This document shows positions 25,728 to 29,225 of a DNA stretch of 29,225 bases, one piece after another. The stretch comes from JAPHSX01 sp050298555. Lineage in GTDB: Bacteria; Pseudomonadota; Gammaproteobacteria; Thiohalomonadales; Thiohalomonadaceae. The notes beneath the pieces were generated by a model that had not been told where the DNA came from, made no database searches, and was given only the letters and a program-made list of their open reading frames with translations. A program made the position numbers and the translations under genes. Where the stretch lies: assembly GCA_050298555.1 (NCBI GenBank), contig JBNKUL010000053.1, forward strand, positions 1-29,225. The letters are read 5' to 3'. The number at the start of each line of letters is the position of its first letter. Positions within the stretch are counted from its first letter, which is position 1.

Positions 25728-25813
25728 TCGTGAATGTCCTGACGGCCCCGCGAAAAGCGTCCAAAATCTTGGTGAGGCGAGGCCTTGTGAGGCGAAGCTC
25801 TCAGCGGCGCGAA

Positions 25814-25842
25814 AGTATAGCGATACGCCCCTGTAGCGTCAA
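25814..25842 (-). promoter_or_regulatory. Strong sigma70-type promoter of the atp operon
   Basis: On the minus strand TTGACG (25837-25842) and TATACT (25814-25819) are exactly 17 bases apart, each matching the consensus at five of six positions. The predicted start is near 25807, giving a leader of about 80 bases to atpI. The bases after -10 read TTCGCGCC, a GC-rich discriminator of the kind seen at growth-rate-controlled promoters (inference). Confidence 0.8.
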
Positions 25843-25844
25843 TG

Positions 25845-25875
25845 ATGCTTAGATAAAAAAACTTTATATAAGCAT
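25845..25875. promoter_or_regulatory. UP element overlapped by a 31-base dyad, upstream of the atp -35 box
   Basis: On the minus strand AAAGTTTTTTTATCTAA (25849-25865) fits the UP-element consensus at all but two fixed positions and within one base of the ideal distance from -35. The same bases form a dyad: ATGCTTA (25845-25851) and TAAGCAT (25869-25875), one mismatch, then ATAAA/TTTAT around a 5-base loop. It could bind RNA polymerase alpha, a regulator, or both. Confidence 0.6.
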
Positions 25876-25888
25876 ACTAGAATGTATG
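25873..25888. repeat. Short palindrome in the parB-atpI control region
   Basis: CATAC and GTATG are perfect 5-base arms around TAGAAT. It shares three bases with the dyad next to it. It has the size of a dimeric regulator site, but the regulator is unknown and chance is possible in AT-rich DNA. Confidence 0.35.
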
Positions 25889-25902
25889 GATATTCAAACA
25901 AA

Positions 25903-25920
25903 ATGATTCAATAGAATCAT
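25903..25920 (-). terminator. Weak hairpin, possible end of the parB transcript
   Basis: Perfect arms ATGATTC and GAATCAT surround a 4-base loop; on the minus strand four T follow. It lies 23 bases after the tandem TAA stops of parB. The stem has only two G-C pairs, so as a terminator it would be weak; it may instead be a protein-binding palindrome. Confidence 0.4.
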
Positions 25921-25943
25921 CTAATTACCTGAATTTTTTATTA

Positions 25944-26831
25944 TTATTTTATGTGATCGAGGATGCCATCGAGCTCGTCGAGGCTGTTGTAATTAATTAC
26001 CAGCTTGCCCTTGCCCTTTGCACCATGCTGGATCGCCACCCTGGCGCCGATGCGCTCACCCAGGTCCTGCTCCAGGCGGCTGATATCGGGATCGACCTTC
26101 TTCTCCTTGGCGGCACCAGGAGTCGGCCCCTCCAGGGTGCGCTTCACCAGGCGCTCGGTCTCACGCACTGAAAGCCCCTTACCGGCCACGGTACGGGCCA
26201 CTTCGCTCTGCTGCTCGCCACTCAGGGCGAGGATGGCACGGGCATGGCCCATCTCCAGGTCGCCGTTCTCCAGCATGCGCTTAACGTCTTCGTTAAGGCC
26301 GAGCAGTCGCAGCAGGTTGGAGACCGAGGCGCGGGATCGCCCCACCGCGTCGGCAGTCTGCTGGTGGGTGAGACCGAACTCCTCGATCAGGCGATGCAGC
26401 GCCTGCGCCTCCTCCATCGGATTGAGCTCTTCGCGCTGGATGTTCTCGATGAGGGCCATTGCCATCGCCGCCTGGTCCGGCACATCGCGTACCACGGCGG
26501 GGATCTCGTGCAGACCGGCCAGCTGGGTGGCACGCCAACGGCGCTCACCGGCAATGATCTCATACTTGCCGCCACCCACCGGGCGAACCACGATGGGCTG
26601 TACCACGCCCTGGGCGCGAATCGAGTTGGCCAACTCCTCCAGCGCCTCGGGGTTCATATCGATACGCGGCTGGTAGACGCCGCGCTGCAGGATATCGACC
26701 GGCAGGCTCTTCAGTTCACCGTCGCTACTCTGCTCCGGCGCTGCCGTCTCCTCTGCTGCACCCGCTACCGTGGCACCGGCACCCAGTAGTGCCTCCAGAC
26801 CTTTACCCAAACCGCGTTTCTTTGCTGCCAT
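25944..26831 (-). CDS. parB: Chromosome partitioning protein ParB (Spo0J family)
   Basis: CTP-dependent DNA clamp that loads at parS and spreads along origin DNA. It has 295 residues. The N-terminal peptide KKRGLGKGLEALLG is the ParA-stimulating region. The ParB/CTPase domain has GERRWRA at 95-101 and ENIQREELNPMEEA from 129. A helix-turn-helix follows at about 154-175 (LTHQQTADAVGRSRASVSNL), and a C-terminal dimer domain ends LDGILDHIK. Two consecutive TAA stops follow. It pairs with parA 25 bases upstream. Confidence 0.98.
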   Translation of the reverse strand: MAAKKRGLGKGLEALLGAGATVAGAAEETAAPEQSSDGELKSLPVDILQRGVYQPRIDMNPEALEELANSIRAQGVVQPIVVRPVGGGKYEIIAGERRWRATQLAGLHEIPAVVRDVPDQAAMAMALIENIQREELNPMEEAQALHRLIEEFGLTHQQTADAVGRSRASVSNLLRLLGLNEDVKRMLENGDLEMGHARAILALSGEQQSEVARTVAGKGLSVRETERLVKRTLEGPTPGAAKEKKVDPDISRLEQDLGERIGARVAIQHGAKGKGKLVINYNSLDELDGILDHIK

Positions 26832-26856
26832 TGTTCTTTATCGTCACTATCTATTG

Positions 26857-27648
26857 TTAATGGGTTGCCACCACCGCGGCCTGCTTGCCGCGGCGCAGAA
26901 TCTCACCGGCCAGCGCCAGGTAGGCGACCGCACCGCGCGAGTTGCGATCGTAGGCCAGTGCCGGGATGCCGTGACTGGGAGCCTCGGCGAGGCGTACGTT
27001 GCGCGGGATCACGGTACGGTAGACCTTGTCGCCGAAGTGGGTGATTAGCTGACCGGAGACATCGGTGGAGAGGTTGTTGCGCGGGTCGTACATGGTACGC
27101 AGCAGCCCTTCGATCTCCAGGTTCGGATTAACGCTGGCGCGGATCTCCTCGATGGTTTTGAGCAGGGCGGAGAGCCCCTCCAGCGCATAGTATTCGCACT
27201 GCATCGGGATCATCACCGAATCGGCGGCGACCAGGGCGTTAAGGGTGAGCATGTTGAGCGAGGGGGGGCAGTCGACGAGGATGAAGTCATAGTCGTCACG
27301 CACCTTGTCCAGCGCCTGGCGCAGGCGCTGCTCCCGTGCCACCATCATATTCATCAGCTCCACCTCGGCGGCGGTAAGGTCGCCGTTGGTGGGCAGTACA
27401 TCGTAGGCCGCCTCTTCAGCACGCACGATGGCGTCCTTCATCTCTGCCTTGCCCAGCAGCACGTGGTAGCTGCTGTACTCAAGTTCGTCCTTGTCGATAC
27501 CGCTGCCGACGGTGGCGTTGCCCTGCGGGTCGAGGTCGATGAGCAACACCCGCCGCTTGGTGGCGGCAAACGAGGCCCCAAGGTTGATGCAGGTGGTGGT
27601 CTTGGCGACCCCACCCTTCTGGTTGGCTACGGCGATAATCTTGCCCAT
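26857..27648 (-). CDS. parA: Chromosome partitioning ATPase ParA (Soj family)
   Basis: Walker-type ATPase that binds the nucleoid and moves ParB-parS complexes. It has 263 residues. The deviant Walker A KGGVAKTT at 11-18 has the signature lysine K11; DLDPQGNAT follows at about 40, and Walker B is ILVDCPPSLNML. There is no N-terminal DNA-binding extension, so it is of the small chromosomal (type Ib-like) kind. The ATG at 27648 (MGKIIAVANQ) is preferred, with a GAGAG upstream and a 13-base gap from rsmG; an in-frame ATG at 27687 would overlap rsmG. Confidence 0.98.
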   Translation of the reverse strand: MGKIIAVANQKGGVAKTTTCINLGASFAATKRRVLLIDLDPQGNATVGSGIDKDELEYSSYHVLLGKAEMKDAIVRAEEAAYDVLPTNGDLTAAEVELMNMMVAREQRLRQALDKVRDDYDFILVDCPPSLNMLTLNALVAADSVMIPMQCEYYALEGLSALLKTIEEIRASVNPNLEIEGLLRTMYDPRNNLSTDVSGQLITHFGDKVYRTVIPRNVRLAEAPSHGIPALAYDRNSRGAVAYLALAGEILRRGKQAAVVATH

Positions 27649-27661
27649 TGGATACTCTCTC

Positions 27662-28321
27662 TTAATTACTCTCACTTCCGCTGTCACGGTCGCGCCCGAT
27701 ACGCAATAGGTGGCGCTGCTCCTGCTCCAGGCCCGGCACCTGTAACGGAATCACCTCGTCCAGGTGGAACCCTTTAGGCAGGGCCTCCAGCTCCGCTTGC
27801 GGCACCTCCCCCTTCATCGCCAGCATCTCTCCATCTTCGGCCAGCAGGTGGCGGGAGCCCGTCAGGATATCAGCAACCGAGGCAAAAGCGCGAGTGATCA
27901 CACAATCAAAGGGGGTATCGGGGTGGTAGTTCTCCACCCGCTCGTGCACCACGGTGACGTTATCCAGCCCCAGCTGCGCCTTCACCTGGACCAGGAAACG
28001 GGTCTTCTTGCCGTTGGCGTCGAGCAGGGTGAAGGCGCGCTCGGGAAAGACGATGGAGAGCGGGATCCCCGGCAGGCCGCCGCCGGTACCGACATCGATA
28101 ACACGCTGCGCCGTCAGGTGAGGCACCACCGAGAGCGAGTCGAGCAGGTGGCGGGTGACCATCTCCAGCGGGTCACGTACCGCGGTGAGGTTATAGGCCT
28201 TGTTCCACTTCACCATCATCTGCAGGTAGGCGAGCAGTCCCTCGATCGTAGACTCCGGCAACTCCAGCTTCATCGCCTGCAACCCGGATACCAGGCGCTG
28301 ACGTAACTGTTCGTTATCCAT
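27662..28321 (-). CDS. rsmG: 16S rRNA (guanine-527-N7)-methyltransferase RsmG
   Basis: SAM-dependent enzyme that makes m7G527 in 16S rRNA; loss gives low-level streptomycin resistance in many bacteria. It has 219 residues, slightly longer than E. coli (207). WNKAYNLTAVRDPLEMVTRH (39-58) is the family signature; the SAM loop VIDVGTGGGLPGIPL is at 74-88 and ITRAFAS follows further on. The ATG directly follows the mnmG TAG with no base between, the classic mnmG-rsmG (gidA-gidB) operon. Confidence 0.98.
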   Translation of the reverse strand: MDNEQLRQRLVSGLQAMKLELPESTIEGLLAYLQMMVKWNKAYNLTAVRDPLEMVTRHLLDSLSVVPHLTAQRVIDVGTGGGLPGIPLSIVFPERAFTLLDANGKKTRFLVQVKAQLGLDNVTVVHERVENYHPDTPFDCVITRAFASVADILTGSRHLLAEDGEMLAMKGEVPQAELEALPKGFHLDEVIPLQVPGLEQEQRHLLRIGRDRDSGSESN

Positions 28322-29225
28322 CTAGCCGCCCCGCTTCTTCAGGTAGACCAGCAGCAACGAGATCGCCGCCGGGGTGATGCCGGGGATACGCGACGCCTGG
28401 CCGATGGTGGCGGGACGCGCCTTCTGCAGCTTCTCGCGTACCTCGTTGGAGAGACCCCGTACTTCGCTGTAGTCGATAAGCTCACCCAGCACGGTCTCCT
28501 CGTTGCGCCGCGCCCGCTCGATCTCATCGCGCTGGCGCTCGATGTAACCGGCATACTTGGCCTGTACCTCCACCTGCTCCACCACCTGGGGGTCACTAAC
28601 GGCCTCCAGCTCCGGCATCAGCTCGAACAGTGAGTGGTAACTAACATCGGGACGCGCCAGCAGCTCTGCGAGGCGGTATTCGCGGGAAAGCCCCTTGCCC
28701 AGCACCGCCTCGGCATTCTTGACCTCGGCGGGGCGCGCCCAGGTATCGCGCAGCCGCTGCTGCTCCTGCTCGATCGCCTCGCGCTTATGCTCGAAGGCGG
28801 CCCAGCGCGCATCGTCCACCAGCCCCAGCTCGCGGCCGATGGGGGTGAGGCGCAGGTCGGCGTTGTCTTCGCGCAGCAGCAGGCGGTACTCGGCGCGGGA
28901 GGTAAACATGCGGTAGGGCTCGGCGGTACCGCGGGTAATGAGGTCGTCCACCAGTACACCCAGGTAGGCCTCGTCGCGACGCGGGTACCAGGGCTCTTTG
29001 CCCTGCACCTGCAGCGCGGCGTTAAGGCCGGCCAGCAGCCCCTGCGCCGCCGCCTCCTCGTAGCCGGTGGTGCCGTTGATCTGGCCGGCGAAGAAGAGGC
29101 CGTTCAGATTCTTGTTCTCCAGCGTCGGTTTGAGCTCGCGCGGGTCGAAGAAGTCGTACTCGATGGCGTAGCCGGGGCGGGTGATGTGGGCCTGCTCGCA
29201 CCCCTTGATGGAGCGCACCAGATTG
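28322..29225 (-). CDS. mnmG: tRNA uridine-5-carboxymethylaminomethyl modification enzyme MnmG (5' part outside window)
   Basis: FAD-dependent partner of MnmE that modifies the wobble uridine of several tRNAs. About 300 C-terminal residues are present of roughly 630. The frame is open to the right edge: NLVRSIKGCEQAHITRPGYA continues into EYDFFDPREL. LFFAGQINGTTGYEEAAAQG is the FAD/NAD-binding signature and FTSRAEYRLLLREDNADLRL leads to the helical MnmE/tRNA-binding domain ending LLLVYLKKRGG. The true start lies beyond position 29225, so any start within the window is artificial. Confidence 0.98.
   Translation of the reverse strand, partial: NLVRSIKGCEQAHITRPGYAIEYDFFDPRELKPTLENKNLNGLFFAGQINGTTGYEEAAAQGLLAGLNAALQVQGKEPWYPRRDEAYLGVLVDDLITRGTAEPYRMFTSRAEYRLLLREDNADLRLTPIGRELGLVDDARWAAFEHKREAIEQEQQRLRDTWARPAEVKNAEAVLGKGLSREYRLAELLARPDVSYHSLFELMPELEAVSDPQVVEQVEVQAKYAGYIERQRDEIERARRNEETVLGELIDYSEVRGLSNEVREKLQKARPATIGQASRIPGITPAAISLLLVYLKKRGG

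Noticed and set aside
25772..25795. GTGAGGCGA direct repeat in the atpI leader (25772-25780 and 25787-25795)
   Set aside because: Two 9-base copies with a short gap, without symmetry or known motif; too little to call an operator.
25728..25943. A replication origin in the AT-rich spacer
   Set aside because: No cluster of TTATCCACA-type DnaA boxes is present; the AT-rich bases are better explained by the atp promoter and UP element.
25728..27661. Possible parS sites for ParB
   Set aside because: I looked for the TGTTTCACGTGAAACA palindrome and close variants near parAB and across the window; only isolated CACGTG cores inside genes were found.

Overview
The window is a gene-dense, GC-rich stretch of a gammaproteobacterial chromosome made almost entirely of housekeeping genes. 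Twenty-seven protein genes are supported, two of them cut by the window ends. I see no tRNA, rRNA, CRISPR array, transposase or phage gene. Every family matches best what I know of Gammaproteobacteria. The order mnmG-rsmG-parA-parB-atpIBEFHAGDC-glmU-glmS is the classic block beside the replication origin in that class. The ntrYX pair next to a DUF4390 gene, rsmB and trkAH points to a non-enteric lineage such as Chromatiales or relatives; this placement is inference, not proof.

Layout, left to right. (1) 1-9590, minus strand: def, fmt, rsmB, a DUF4390 secreted protein, ntrY, ntrX, trkA and trkH (cut by the left edge). They are read leftwards with overlaps or short gaps and form one probable transcription unit joining initiator-tRNA formylation and deformylation, rRNA methylation, a two-component system and the Trk potassium channel. 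(2) 9591-9739: a divergent promoter region. (3) 9740-15448, plus strand: a LysM lipoprotein of TsaP type, dprA, smg, a clear terminator, then topA and tsaC. (4) 15449-18649, minus strand: glmS and glmU, which together make UDP-GlcNAc. (5) 18699-18728: the terminator of the ATP synthase operon. (6) 18779-25727, minus strand: the complete nine-gene F1Fo ATP synthase operon. (7) 25728-25943: an AT-rich control region with a strong sigma70-type promoter, a UP element and three dyads. (8) 25944-29225, minus strand: parB, parA, rsmG and the 3' half of mnmG, entering from the right.

No wholly new multi-gene system is visible. The points most worth a second look are regulatory. They are a U-rich tandem repeat before the atpE ribosome binding site with a long hairpin just after the atpE stop; the UP-element promoter of the atp operon overlapped by a dyad; a terminator only 12 bases before topA; a G-run cluster at the 3' end of tsaC, whose stop codon abuts the glmS stop with no space for a terminator; and an NtrX regulator without the sigma54-contact loop.
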